From Pseudomonas citronellolis (GTDB taxonomy: Bacteria > Pseudomonadota > Gammaproteobacteria > Pseudomonadales > Pseudomonadaceae): a DNA stretch of 58,187 nucleotides. Position numbers and translations under genes: made by a program. Where the stretch lies: the NCBI RefSeq assembly GCF_029335315.1, contig NZ_JARJLT010000370.1, positions 1 to 58,187 on the forward strand, written 5' to 3'. The notes below the pieces were generated by a model, which saw nothing but the letters and a program-made list of their open reading frames with translations, was not told the origin of the DNA and made no database searches. How positions within the stretch are numbered: position 1 is the stretch's first letter; the number at the start of each line of letters is the position of its first letter. Positions 11,906 to 25,734 of this stretch are shown piece after piece.

Positions 11906-12349
11906 ATGCTCTTTCCCGAAGAATTCGTCCGCCGGATGACCGAAGAGCACATCGCCTTCGTCAAGCGCACCGGGCTCAAGGCGGAAATCCTCGAACGCGG
12001 CCACGTGCGCCTGCGCATGCCCCTGAAGGGCAACGAGAACCACCTGGGCACCATGTACGCCGCCGCGCTCTTCACCCTGGCCGAAATCCCCGGCGGGGTG
12101 CTGCGCCTGACCTGCTTCGAGAGCCACAACTTCTACCCCATCGTCAAAGAGGCCAGTCTGCGCTTCCGCCGCCCGGCCACCAGCGACGTCTGGGTAGACG
12201 CGCGGCTGGGCGACGCCGAGATCGAGCGTATCGCCGAGGAAGCCACGCTCAACGGCAAGGCCGAGTACGTGCTGGACCTGCAGTTGAAGGACGACCAGGG
12301 CGAAGTGGTGGCCGAGAGCCATGCCGTCTATCAGTTGCGCAGCCGCTGA
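11906..12349 (+). CDS. hotdog-fold thioesterase-like protein (DUF4442/PaaI-like)
   Basis: This 147-aa protein looks like a single hotdog domain of the kind that hydrolyses acyl-CoA thioesters. The segment NHLGTMYAAALFTLAE, near residue 47, has the usual hotdog layout of substrate-loop Asn/His and a long central helix carrying the acidic residue. Beta strands follow, including KEASLRFRRPATSDVWVDA. No other domain or signal peptide is seen. The ATG at 11906 begins MLFPEEFVRRM; no strong ribosome binding site precedes it. The gene lies 102 bp after trxC and 75 bp before the stress-protein gene. The substrate is unknown, so only the fold-level call is firm. Confidence 0.7.
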   Translation: MLFPEEFVRRMTEEHIAFVKRTGLKAEILERGHVRLRMPLKGNENHLGTMYAAALFTLAEIPGGVLRLTCFESHNFYPIVKEASLRFRRPATSDVWVDARLGDAEIERIAEEATLNGKAEYVLDLQLKDDQGEVVAESHAVYQLRSR

Positions 12350-12424
12350 GTCGCAGGCTTGCCGTGGGTCAAGGCGCCCCGGCGGCGCTGAGTCAGAGTG
12401 GTGGGACCGCCGGAGGAGCCCACC

Positions 12425-13225
12425 ATGCCCAAGCACATCCTGGTCGCCCACGACCTCAGCGTCGAAGCCGACGTCGCCGTGCGTCGCGCCGCGCAACTGG
12501 CCGCCGCGCACGACGCCAGCGTGACCCTGCTGCATGTCATCGAGGAATACTTCCCGCAACCGATGCTCGACACCGCCCGCGAGGCCGCCGAAATCGCGCT
12601 GCGCGACAGCGCCATCAGCGCCGGCCTGGAGCCGAACCGGCTGCTGGTGCGCCAGGGCCGCGCCGCCGCCGTGATAGTCGCCACCTGCGGCGAACTGAAT
12701 GCCGACCTGCTGGTACTGGGCACGCACCACCAGCAACTGCTCGAGCGCTTCGAAGGCACCACCCTGGAACAGGTGATCCGCCATTGCCGGGTGCCGGCGC
12801 TGCTGGCCGTCGACCCGGCGATGCAACCCTACCAGCGTGCGCTGAGCGCCCTGGACTTCTCGGTCGGCGCCTGCAACGCCTGGCGCGGCGCCTGCGAGCT
12901 GCTCGACGCCGGGGCGCAACTGCTGAGCCTCCACGCCTACAGCCCGGGACGCGAGGCCAGCACGCATCTGGAAGAGCAGCAGGCACTGCTGGAACAGTTG
13001 ATTCGCGACGAAGCCGGGCAATGCCCGGGGCCGCTGCCGCAGTGCCAGTGCCGGATCAGCCGCGAGCCGATCGGCGACGCCCTGCAGCGCGCCATCGAAG
13101 AATACCGGCCACAATTGCTGGTGCTTGGCAGCCGCGGACGCAACGCCCTGCAACGGGCGCTACTGGGCAGCACGGCGCGTTACTACCTGCGCCGGCCGCC
13201 CTGCGATCTCCTGGTCAGCGCCTGA
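12425..13225 (+). CDS. universal stress protein, tandem UspA domains
   Basis: The 266-aa protein carries two UspA domains in tandem. The first (about 1-135) starts PKHILVAHDLSVEADVAV and ends at the strand CRVPALLAVDP. The second (about 138-266) contains VLGSRGRNALQRALLGSTA, the ATP-binding G-2X-G-9X-G(S/T) type loop, which suggests that the second domain binds ATP. The first domain has VLGTHHQQLLERFEGTT instead, without the glycine loop, and may be a non-binding partner, as in E. coli UspE. The ATG at 12425 has GGAGGA eight bases upstream. The gene converges on the ParA-like gene with a 60-bp gap and no obvious terminator. Confidence 0.88.
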   Translation: MPKHILVAHDLSVEADVAVRRAAQLAAAHDASVTLLHVIEEYFPQPMLDTAREAAEIALRDSAISAGLEPNRLLVRQGRAAAVIVATCGELNADLLVLGTHHQQLLERFEGTTLEQVIRHCRVPALLAVDPAMQPYQRALSALDFSVGACNAWRGACELLDAGAQLLSLHAYSPGREASTHLEEQQALLEQLIRDEAGQCPGPLPQCQCRISREPIGDALQRAIEEYRPQLLVLGSRGRNALQRALLGSTARYYLRRPPCDLLVSA

Positions 13226-13285
13226 GAGCCGGTCTGCGATCTGCTGCGCGTCGGCACAACTGCGTTAAAAACAGGCGCTGAAGGA

Positions 13286-14053
13286 TCAGGCCTCCAGCAG
13301 GTTGTGCAGGTCGACGAACTGTTGCGTCAGCTTGTGCCGGGGGTCGAGGTAGATCAGCGGAGTGCAGGCCTGGTGCGACTCGCGCATCTTCACCGATGCC
13401 ATCAGGTACACCGGCAGCACCGGCAGCTCTTCCTCCACCAGTTCGTCCAGCAACTGCTGCGGCAGGCTGGCGCGCGGCTGGAACTGGTTGACCACGATGC
13501 CCTCGACCTCCAGATCCTCGTTGTGGTCCTCCTTCAGCTCCTCGATCTCGCGCAGCAGGCCGTACAGCGCCTGGCGGGAGAAGCTGTCGCAATCGAAGGG
13601 GATCAGGCAGCGGTCGGCGGCGATCAGCGCGGAAACCGTGTAGAAGTTCAGCGCCGGCGGGGTGTCCAGGTAGATCCGGTCGTAATCCTCGGCCAGCTCA
13701 TCGAGCAGTTTGCGCAGCTTGTTGATCTTGTGCTTGGCCTCCAGCTTGGGCTGCAGGTCGGCCAGCTCGGCGGTGGCGGTGACCACGTGGAGGTTGTCGA
13801 ACGGGGTCTCGTAGATGTCCACCTTGCCCTTGCGCGTGAACGGGCCGCTGGCCAGGGTCTGCTTGAAGAAATCGGCGATGCCCATGGGCACGTCCTCGCC
13901 GGTCAGGCCGGTGAGGTAGTGGGTGGAGTTGCCTTGCGCATCAAGGTCCACCAGCAGCGTACGGTAGCCTTCGGCGGCGCTCACGGCGGCCAGGTTGCAG
14001 GCAATGCTCGACTTGCCAACCCCGCCCTTCTGATTGAAAACCACGCGACGCAT
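13286..14053 (-). CDS. orphan ParA/MinD-family ATPase
   Basis: This deviant-Walker ATPase has FNQKGGVGKSSIACNLA at its N-terminus (signature lysine plus P-loop), DLDAQGNST (Walker A' region) and IYLDTPPAL (Walker B). At 255 aa it has the size of ParA proteins without the N-terminal DNA-binding extension. No parB-like gene adjoins it, so it is not the chromosomal partition pair, which in Pseudomonas sits near oriC. Such orphans often position protein complexes rather than DNA. The ATG at 14053 has GGAGG upstream and starts MRRVVFNQKGG; an in-frame ATG 15 codons further up lacks this support. It lies 90 bp downstream of the lysR gene on the same strand. The cargo is unknown. Confidence 0.85.
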   Translation of the reverse strand: MRRVVFNQKGGVGKSSIACNLAAVSAAEGYRTLLVDLDAQGNSTHYLTGLTGEDVPMGIADFFKQTLASGPFTRKGKVDIYETPFDNLHVVTATAELADLQPKLEAKHKINKLRKLLDELAEDYDRIYLDTPPALNFYTVSALIAADRCLIPFDCDSFSRQALYGLLREIEELKEDHNEDLEVEGIVVNQFQPRASLPQQLLDELVEEELPVLPVYLMASVKMRESHQACTPLIYLDPRHKLTQQFVDLHNLLEA

Positions 14054-14143
14054 TGAGCAACCCTCCAAGCCGTTCAAGAGACCCCGGATTCTATGCAATG
14101 CCCATGACGAGGGCGAGCACTTGCGCGTGCCATCCGGCGCTCT

Positions 14144-15037
14144 CTAGGCCGACGCGCCACGGGTCACCAGCTCGATGAAGGCCAGGGCCGCCGGCGAGCG
14201 CTCGCTGCGGCGTCGCACCAGCCATACCGAGCTGGTCGCGCCGGGGTCGAGCAAGGTGCGGTAGACCACCCCGTCCACCCGCGTGCGGCGGAACGAGCCG
14301 GGCAGCATGGACACCCCCAGCCCCGCCGCCACCAGGCCGATGATGGTCATCGCCTCGCCGGCTTCCTGGCTGATGCGCGGGGTGAAGCCGGCCTGCCGCG
14401 CCAACGCCTGCAGCTGATCGTAGAGCCCGGTGCCGTAGCTGCGCGGGAAGAACACGAAGGGCTCGTCGGCCAGCGCCGCCAGCTCCAGCCCCTCGACCGA
14501 GTCGCGGGCCAGCGGGTGGTCGGCGCGCAACACCGCCACCAGCGGCTCGCTGAACAGCTCCACGGCCTCCAGCGAGGCCGGCAGCTCGAAGGAACGGATC
14601 ACCCCCACCTGCAGGCGCTCTTCCTGCAACGCCTCGACGATCTGCCGACTGCTCATCTCCTGCAGGTCCAGGTGCACCTCGGGGTAGGCCTGGCGGAAAG
14701 TGTGGATGCTGCGCGGAATGGCCGAGGTGAAGGGCGCCGAGGCGGTGAAACCGATGCGCAACTCGCCCAGTTCGCCCTGGTGCGCGCGGCGTGCCAGGAG
14801 CACCGCGCGGTCGACCTGGGCCAGCACCTGGCGGGCTTCGTCGAGAAACAGCCGGCCGGCCTCGGTCAGCGCCACCCGGCGATTGGTGCGCTCCAGCAGG
14901 CGCGCGCCTATCTCTTCTTCCAGCGCCTGTATCTGCTGGCTCAGCGGCGGCTGGGAGATCCCGAGGGATTCGGCGGCGCGGCCGAAGTGCAGCTCTTCGG
15001 CGACGGCGATGAAGTAGCGCAGGTGGCGCAATTCCAT
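14144..15037 (-). CDS. LysR-family transcriptional regulator
   Basis: This 297-aa LTTR has a winged helix-turn-helix at residues 1-60 (MELRHLRYFIAVAEELHFGRAAE, with SQPPLSQQIQALEEEIG as the recognition region) and a two-lobe effector domain from about 90. The closest feel is the BenM/CatM/AlsR type, but the ligand cannot be read. It is divergent from an MFS transporter gene, with 182 bp between. That is the classic layout of an LTTR controlling its neighbour and itself, so it probably senses the substrate of that transporter. Confidence 0.9.
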   Translation of the reverse strand: MELRHLRYFIAVAEELHFGRAAESLGISQPPLSQQIQALEEEIGARLLERTNRRVALTEAGRLFLDEARQVLAQVDRAVLLARRAHQGELGELRIGFTASAPFTSAIPRSIHTFRQAYPEVHLDLQEMSSRQIVEALQEERLQVGVIRSFELPASLEAVELFSEPLVAVLRADHPLARDSVEGLELAALADEPFVFFPRSYGTGLYDQLQALARQAGFTPRISQEAGEAMTIIGLVAAGLGVSMLPGSFRRTRVDGVVYRTLLDPGATSSVWLVRRRSERSPAALAFIELVTRGASA

Positions 15038-15219
15038 GGAAGCGGCCTCATTGAGTCGAATTACATATCAAATGGGTCGATCAATATATTGGAAATAATA
15101 AAAGCCGTTCCTTATCCTTTCCACACAAGCCCAATAACAACTTTCCACTCTCTGCCTGCCGGCCGTGTGAGCCCTTTCCGCTCGCCGCGCGGCACCCCCA
15201 TCCAGATTCGAGGTGAGTT
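15038..15219. promoter_or_regulatory. divergent lysR/MFS promoter region
   Basis: This AT-rich stretch contrasts with the GC-rich surroundings. The segment about 15060-15110 holds near-repeats ATATCAAAT and GATCAATATAT that could carry LTTR T-N11-A boxes. I cannot define the operator precisely. Confidence 0.4.
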
Positions 15220-16542
15220 GTGAGTTCATCCGCCTTGCGGGCTTCGTCAGATTCCGAACCCGCGTTGCTGCAGGCCGCCGAAGCGGCCAACCGGTCGTTG
15301 GCCAGCGCCGTGAACGACATCGAAAGCTACATCGAGAAAGGCACCCCGGCCTTCATGCGCACCTCGCTTGCGCTGTTCTCCGGCGGTTTCGCCACCTTCG
15401 CCCTGCTCTACTGCGTGCAGCCGATGATGCCGGTGCTGTCGCAGACCTTCGCGCTCACCGCCGCGCAAAGCAGCCTGGTGCTGTCCATCGCGACCATCAT
15501 GATGGCCCTCGGCTTGCTGGTTACCGGGCCGATCTCCGACGCCATCGGGCGCAAGCCGATCATGGTCGCCTCGCTGTTCTGCGCCGCCCTGTTCACCCTG
15601 GCCAGCGCGGTGATGCCGACCTGGCACGGGGTGCTGGCCATGCGCGCGCTGGTCGGCCTGTCGCTCAGCGGCCTGGCCGCGGTGGGCATGACCTACCTGA
15701 GCGAGGAAATCCACCCGCAGCACATCGGCCTGTCCATGGGGCTGTACATCAGCGGCAACGCCATCGGCGGCATGAGCGGGCGGCTGATCACCGGGGTGCT
15801 GGTGGACTTCATGTCCTGGCACGCCGCCATCGCCATCCTCGGCGGCCTGGCCCTGATCGCGGCACTGGTGTTCTGGCGCGTGCTGCCGGAATCGCGCAAC
15901 TTCCGCCCGGCGGCGCTGAACCTCAGGCAACTGGCCGACGGCTTCGGCTCGCACCTGCGCGACGCCGGCCTGCCCTGGCTGTTCCTCGAAGGCTTCCTGC
16001 TGATGGGCGCCTTCGTCACCCTGTTCAACTACATCGGCTATCGCCTGCTGGCCGACCCTTACCACCTGAGCCAGGCCGTGGTCGGCGTGCTCTCGCTGGT
16101 CTACCTGGTGGGCATCTACAGCTCCGCCTGGGTCGGCTCCCTGGCCGACCGCCTGGGCCGGCGCAAGGTGCTCTGGGCGGTGATCGTGCTGATGCTCGGC
16201 GGCCTGCTGCTGACCCTGCTGCCGCCGTTGCCGCTGATCGTGCTCGGCATGCTGCTGTTCACCTTCGGCTTCTTCGCCGCGCACTCGGTGGCCAGCAGCT
16301 GGATCGGCCGCCGCGCCCTCAAGGCCAAGGGCCAGGCCTCGTCGCTGTACCTGTTCAGCTACTACCTGGGCTCCAGCGTGGCCGGCACCACCGGCGGGGT
16401 GTTCTGGCACCACTTCGGCTGGACCGGTGTGGGCCTGTTCATCGCCGCGCTGCTGAGCGTCGCCGTGCTGGTGGCGCTGCACCTGGCGCGCCTGGCGGTG
16501 TTACCGCGAACCCTTCCCGCCCTCACCACCCCGCACAACTGA
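15220..16542 (+). CDS. MFS transporter, YnfM-like
   Basis: This 440-aa inner-membrane transporter of the major facilitator superfamily has twelve predicted helices. The loop 2-3 motif GPISDAIGRKPIM is the MFS signature, and the second-half equivalent SLADRLGRRKVLW is present. The N-terminal 45 residues are hydrophilic and unusual in length. The family includes E. coli YnfM and arabinose/drug effluxers, so export is the likelier direction, but the substrate is unknown. Start is GTG at 15220 with AGGTGA five bases upstream. Its divergent LysR neighbour probably controls it. Confidence 0.87.
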   Translation: MSSSALRASSDSEPALLQAAEAANRSLASAVNDIESYIEKGTPAFMRTSLALFSGGFATFALLYCVQPMMPVLSQTFALTAAQSSLVLSIATIMMALGLLVTGPISDAIGRKPIMVASLFCAALFTLASAVMPTWHGVLAMRALVGLSLSGLAAVGMTYLSEEIHPQHIGLSMGLYISGNAIGGMSGRLITGVLVDFMSWHAAIAILGGLALIAALVFWRVLPESRNFRPAALNLRQLADGFGSHLRDAGLPWLFLEGFLLMGAFVTLFNYIGYRLLADPYHLSQAVVGVLSLVYLVGIYSSAWVGSLADRLGRRKVLWAVIVLMLGGLLLTLLPPLPLIVLGMLLFTFGFFAAHSVASSWIGRRALKAKGQASSLYLFSYYLGSSVAGTTGGVFWHHFGWTGVGLFIAALLSVAVLVALHLARLAVLPRTLPALTTPHN

Positions 16543-16620
16543 GTAGTTTCTACACACTTATCATCAGCAATGTCGGTGATGAATACGCCAGCGTCGCCGA
16601 CAGATATGACAAGACCATGA

Positions 16621-16650
16621 CCACAACGCCTCTAGACCGGGGCGTTGTGG
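16621..16650. promoter_or_regulatory. perfect 10-bp inverted repeat upstream of the permease promoter
   Basis: CCACAACGCC (16621-16630) and GGCGTTGTGG (16641-16650) flank a 10-nt spacer. Its centre is about 90 bp upstream of the transcription start predicted for the sigma-54 promoter at 16700, the right place for an activator (bEBP) site. It could instead be the RNA 3' hairpin of the MFS gene, 78 bp upstream, but no T run follows. Confidence 0.45.
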
Positions 16651-16699
16651 AACTTCTACCCAAAAATTTCGCGCCTACGACCAAGGTCGTAACAAAATA

Positions 16700-16714
16700 T
16701 GGCGCGCATCTTGC
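16700..16714 (+). promoter_or_regulatory. sigma-54 (RpoN) promoter of the amino-acid permease
   Basis: TGGCGCGCATCTTGC matches the -24/-12 consensus TGGCACG-N4-TTGC in 10 of 11 defined positions, with exact GG-to-GC spacing. The start of transcription would fall near 16726, giving a leader of about 78 nt before the ATG at 16804. RpoN control is common for amino-acid uptake genes in Pseudomonas. Confidence 0.65.
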
Positions 16715-16803
16715 GTTCAGCAAAAGGAACACCTCGTTGGATTATCAAAACAGCTTCGGCTGCGCAGGACGCAATTCCCTTCCTTTCTCGCTGTAGGTAA
16801 CGC

Positions 16804-18198
16804 ATGAGCAGTACCCCATCCGCCGGTCTGGCCCAGGGCCTGAAGAACCGTCACGTCACCATGCTGTCCATCGCCGGAGCCATCGGCGCCGGCCTCTTCG
16901 TCGGCTCCGGCCACGCCATCGCCGAAGCCGGCCCGGCCGTCATGATTTCCTACCTGGTCGCCGGCCTGCTGGTGGTCCTGGTGATGCGCATGCTGGCCGA
17001 AATGGCCGTCGCGCAGCCGGACAGCGGCTCCTTCTCCACCTACGCCGACCGCGCCATCGGCCACTGGGCCGGTTTCACCATCGGCTGGCTGTACTGGTGG
17101 TTCTGGGTCCTGGTGATCCCGCTGGAAGCCAACGCCGCCGCGGCAATCATCCACGCCTGGTTCCCCGGCGCGCCGATCTGGGTCCTGGCCTTCGTGATCA
17201 CCTCCGCGCTGACCGTAACCAACCTGTTCAGCGTGAAGAACTACGGTGAGTTCGAATTCTGGCTGGCGCTGATCAAGGTCTGCTCGATCGTTGCCTTCCT
17301 GGTGCTGGGCTGCGCGGCCATCTTCGGCTTCTCGCCCAACAGCGAAGTCTCCGGCATCGGCCACCTGACCAGCGAAGGCTTCCTGCCCAAGGGCTGGGGC
17401 GCCGTGCTGGCCGCGCTGCTGACCACCATGTTCTCGTTCATGGGCTCGGAAATCGTCACCATCGCCGCCACCGAATCCAAGGACCCGGCGCAGCAGATCA
17501 CCCGCGCCACCAACTCGGTGATCTGGCGTATCGCGCTGTTCTACCTGCTGTCGATCATGATCGTGGTCTGCCTGGTGCCATGGAACGACCCGCGCCTGGT
17601 GAGCATGGGCTCCTACCAGACCGTGCTGGAGCACCTGCACATCCCGTACGCCAAGCTGATCGTCGACATCATCGTCCTGGTCTCGGTGACCAGTTGCCTG
17701 AACTCGGCGCTCTACACCGCCTCGCGCATGATGTACTCGCTGAGCAAGCGCGGCGACGCGCCGAAGATCGCCCAGGTGACCAGCGTCAGCCGCACCCCGG
17801 TGTACGCCGTGCTGCTGTCCACCGCCATGGCCTTCCTGTGCACCTTCGCCAACTACCTGGCCCCGGCCGAAGTGTTCAACTTCCTGCTGGCCAGCTCCGG
17901 CGCCATCGCCCTGCTGGTGTACCTGGTGATCGCCATTTCGCAGCTGAACATGCGCAAGAAGCTGCTCGCCCAGGGCCACCAGCTGACCCTGAAGATGTGG
18001 CTGTTCCCCTGGCTGACCTGGGCGGTGATCATCTTCATCGTCGCCGCGCTGGTGATCATGATGATCCGCCCGGATCACCGCATGGAGGTGGTCGCCACCG
18101 CCCTGCTGACCATAGTGGTCGTCTGCTCCGGCCTGCTGGTGTCGAACCGTCGCAAGGCCCAGCAACGCGCCACCGGTGTCGTCGCCGACGCCGCCTGA
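16804..18198 (+). CDS. APC-family amino-acid permease, GABA permease-like
   Basis: This 464-aa inner-membrane symporter of the amino acid-polyamine-cation superfamily has twelve hydrophobic segments. It has the AAT-family signature: GLKNRHVTMLSIAGAIGAGL at 12-31 (first helix, unwound substrate site GAIGAGLF), then MLAEMAVAQPDSGSFSTYAD near 65. SFMGSEIVTIAATESKDPAQ, near 218, is the conserved helix 6 and loop. These features are closest to GabP and the AnsP/CycA-type permeases. Start is ATG at 16804 with a GTAGGTAA-like ribosome binding site. A sigma-54 promoter lies upstream and a bidirectional terminator follows. The substrate (GABA or another amino acid) is inferred from resemblance only. 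Confidence 0.85.
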   Translation: MSSTPSAGLAQGLKNRHVTMLSIAGAIGAGLFVGSGHAIAEAGPAVMISYLVAGLLVVLVMRMLAEMAVAQPDSGSFSTYADRAIGHWAGFTIGWLYWWFWVLVIPLEANAAAAIIHAWFPGAPIWVLAFVITSALTVTNLFSVKNYGEFEFWLALIKVCSIVAFLVLGCAAIFGFSPNSEVSGIGHLTSEGFLPKGWGAVLAALLTTMFSFMGSEIVTIAATESKDPAQQITRATNSVIWRIALFYLLSIMIVVCLVPWNDPRLVSMGSYQTVLEHLHIPYAKLIVDIIVLVSVTSCLNSALYTASRMMYSLSKRGDAPKIAQVTSVSRTPVYAVLLSTAMAFLCTFANYLAPAEVFNFLLASSGAIALLVYLVIAISQLNMRKKLLAQGHQLTLKMWLFPWLTWAVIIFIVAALVIMMIRPDHRMEVVATALLTIVVVCSGLLVSNRRKAQQRATGVVADAA

Positions 18199-18213
18199 CG
18201 CACAGCACCCATG

Positions 18214-18243
18214 AAAAAGCCCCGCCATTGGCGGGGCTTTTTT
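18214..18243. terminator. bidirectional terminator between permease gene and hemE
   Basis: An 8-bp perfect stem, GCCCCGCC and GGCGGGGC with a 3-nt loop, has A5 on the left and T6 on the right. It can therefore stop transcription from both convergent genes. Confidence 0.88.
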
Positions 18244-18253
18244 GTTGGCCGGG

Positions 18254-18316
18254 GTTCGCGAGCAAGCTCGCTCCTACAGGAGACCCGCTCTTCGTAGGAG
18301 CGAGCTTGCTCGCGAA
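18254..18316. repeat. inverted pair of REP elements
   Basis: One REP copy in reverse orientation (18254-18277) and one forward (18294-18316) are separated by 16 bp, making a long hairpin between the shared terminator and the hemE stop codon. Confidence 0.88.
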
Positions 18317-18326
18317 TCAATCCGCC

Positions 18327-19391
18327 TTAGTGATACTGCGCCGACAACTCGTGCACCGCCTCGAAGAAGGCGCCAGCGTGGGCCGGGTCGACTTCCGGGG
18401 TGATGCCGTGGCCGAGGTTGAACACATGACCGCTGCCATTGCCGTAGGCACCGAGGATGCGCCCCACTTCACGGCGGATCGCCTCGGGGTTGGCGTACAG
18501 CACCGACGGGTCCATGTTGCCCTGCAGCGCGACCTTGTCGCCGACGCGGGCGCGGGCGCTGCCGATGTCGCAGGTCCAGTCCAGGCCCAGGGCCTCGGCG
18601 CCGACCTCGGCCATGGACTCCAGCCACAGGCCGCCGCCCTTGGTGAAGAGGATCACCGGCACGCGGCGACCGTCGTGTTCACGGATCAGGCCGTCGACGA
18701 TCTTCTGCATGTAGGCCAGGGAGAACTCCTGGTAGGCCGCCGCCGACAGGCTGCCGCCCCAGGAGTCGAAGATCTGCACCGCCTGGGCGCCGGCCAGGAT
18801 CTGCCCGTTGAGGTAGCTGGTCACCGACTGCGCCAGCTTGTCGAGCAGCGCATGCATGGCCTGCGGGTTGTCGTAGAGCATCGCCTTGGACTTGCGGAAG
18901 TCCTTGCTGGAGCCTCCTTCGACCATGTAGGTGGCCAGGGTCCAGGGGCTGCCGGAAAAACCGATCAGCGGCACCCGGCCGTTCAGCTCGCGGCGGATGG
19001 TGCGCACCGCATCCATCACGTAGCCCAGGTCCTTTTCCGGATCCGGAATCGGCAGCGCCTCGATATCGGCCAGGCTCGACACCACCTTCTTGAAGCGCGG
19101 GCCCTCGCCGGTCTCGAAGTACAGGCCCTGGCCCATGGCGTCGGGAATGGTGAGGATGTCGGAGAAGAGGATCGCCGCGTCCAGCTGCGGGTAACGCTCC
19201 AGCGGCTGCAGGGTGACCTCGCAGGCCAGCTGCGGGTTCATGCACAGGCTCATGAAGTCGCCGGCCTTGGCGCGGGTGGCGCGGTACTCCGGGAGGTAGC
19301 GGCCGGCCTGGCGCATCATCCACACCGGGGTGACGTCGACGGGCTGCTTGAGCAGGGCACGGAGGAAGCGATCGTTCTTCAGGGCGGTCAT
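18327..19391 (-). CDS. hemE: uroporphyrinogen decarboxylase
   Basis: This cytosolic enzyme of heme synthesis removes four acetate carboxyls from uroporphyrinogen III to give coproporphyrinogen III. The 354-aa length is that of the family. The N-terminal signature [19 protein letters not shown] is present near residue 22, and the second signature [17 protein letters not shown] near 143. The start at 19391 gives [15 protein letters not shown] longer in-frame extension of about 68 codons runs through the gltD terminator and is rejected. The gene lies 228 bp downstream of gltD on the same strand, with a terminator between, so it probably has its own promoter. Confidence 0.97.
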   Translation of the reverse strand: MTALKNDRFLRALLKQPVDVTPVWMMRQAGRYLPEYRATRAKAGDFMSLCMNPQLACEVTLQPLERYPQLDAAILFSDILTIPDAMGQGLYFETGEGPRFKKVVSSLADIEALPIPDPEKDLGYVMDAVRTIRRELNGRVPLIGFSGSPWTLATYMVEGGSSKDFRKSKAMLYDNPQAMHALLDKLAQSVTSYLNGQILAGAQAVQIFDSWGGSLSAAAYQEFSLAYMQKIVDGLIREHDGRRVPVILFTKGGGLWLESMAEVGAEALGLDWTCDIGSARARVGDKVALQGNMDPSVLYANPEAIRREVGRILGAYGNGSGHVFNLGHGITPEVDPAHAGAFFEAVHELSAQYH

Positions 19392-19435
19392 GGCGGCATC
19401 CGACAGAAAAGTGCAGGCATTTTCGCAAAGCCCAA

Positions 19436-19464
19436 AGCAAAAGGCACGGCGGGTGCCGTGCCTT
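19436..19464 (-). terminator. intrinsic terminator of gltBD
   Basis: AAGGCACGG (19441-19449) pairs with CCGTGCCTT (19456-19464). Read on the minus strand, the stem is followed by TTTTGCTTT, so it ends transcripts coming from gltD. Confidence 0.65.
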
Positions 19465-19507
19465 TTGTCCATCGCGACAGTTTGTCGCTGCGACCCTCGG
19501 TGATTTA

Positions 19508-19607
19508 AGCGTCGCGAGCGACGCTCAGGCAAGGCGGAAACAGGTGAGGAAGCGGAGTTTGCTGCAGCAAATAAGCATTCCGAAGCTGTTTCCAACGCAG
19601 CCTGAGC
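19508..19607. repeat. 100-bp element of nested inverted repeats after gltD
   Basis: Four nested or serial palindromes lie in 100 bp: AGCGTCG/CGACGCT (19508-19525); GCTCAGGC (19523-19530) with GCCTGAGC (19600-19607); GGAAACA (19536-19542) with TGTTTCC (19587-19593); and TTTGCTGCAGCAAA at the centre (19558-19571). Together they can fold into one long arm with a central stem. The look is that of a dispersed Pseudomonas intergenic repeat different from the REPs; I recall similar sequence elsewhere in the genus but cannot confirm it. Confidence 0.6.
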
Positions 19608-19619
19608 TAGCGCAGCAGC

Positions 19620-21050
<1,431 letters not shown>

Positions 21051-21065
21051 TCAGACTTCAGGCGC

Positions 21066-25511
<4,446 letters not shown>

Positions 25512-25603
25512 AGGGAACTCTCACCGGCAAAACTTTTTTTAATTCAGCGACTTCACCTGGCTTCTCGCTCAAGCGGCAAGTTTCCGACAGGCAAAGGGAG
25601 GCC

Positions 25604-25632
25604 ATTGTACATAGGTACAAGGCGGGTCACAA
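25604..25632 (-). promoter_or_regulatory. gltBD promoter with an overlapping palindrome
   Basis: On the minus strand TTGTGA (25627-25632) and TACAAT (25604-25609) are separated by exactly 17 bp. A perfect TTGTAC-N4-GTACAA palindrome at 25605-25620 covers most of the -10 box and the adjacent spacer, where a bound repressor would block polymerase. Confidence 0.6.
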
Positions 25633-25675
25633 ATTTTTGGCGAGAGGCTGAAAGCGGATGTCGCATTTCTGAAAG

Positions 25676-25716
25676 AAAAAACCCGCCAGTCGTGCTTGTG
25701 ACTGGCGGGTTCTTTC
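25676..25716 (-). terminator. intrinsic terminator of the pil-aro-SPOR operon
   Basis: ACCCGCCAGTC and GACTGGCGGGT pair perfectly (11 bp) around an 8-nt loop. On the minus strand the stem is followed by T6CTTTC. It lies about 20 bp after the last gene of the operon and separates it from gltB. Confidence 0.88.
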
Positions 25717-25734
25717 AATTTCGCAACATGTAGA

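Noticed and set aside
13286-14053. ParA-like gene as part of a plasmid or integrated element
   Set aside because: No parB, replication or mobility gene nearby, composition like its neighbours, and a similar orphan sits at this place in P. aeruginosa as I recall.
16617-16796. Possible 59-aa protein between the MFS gene and the permease gene
   Set aside because: No ribosome binding site; the region is better explained by the inverted repeat and sigma-54 promoter that it would cover.
19392-19595. N-terminal extension of HemE by 68 codons
   Set aside because: It runs through the gltD terminator hairpin and adds sequence not found in the family; the ATG at 19391 gives the normal N-terminus.
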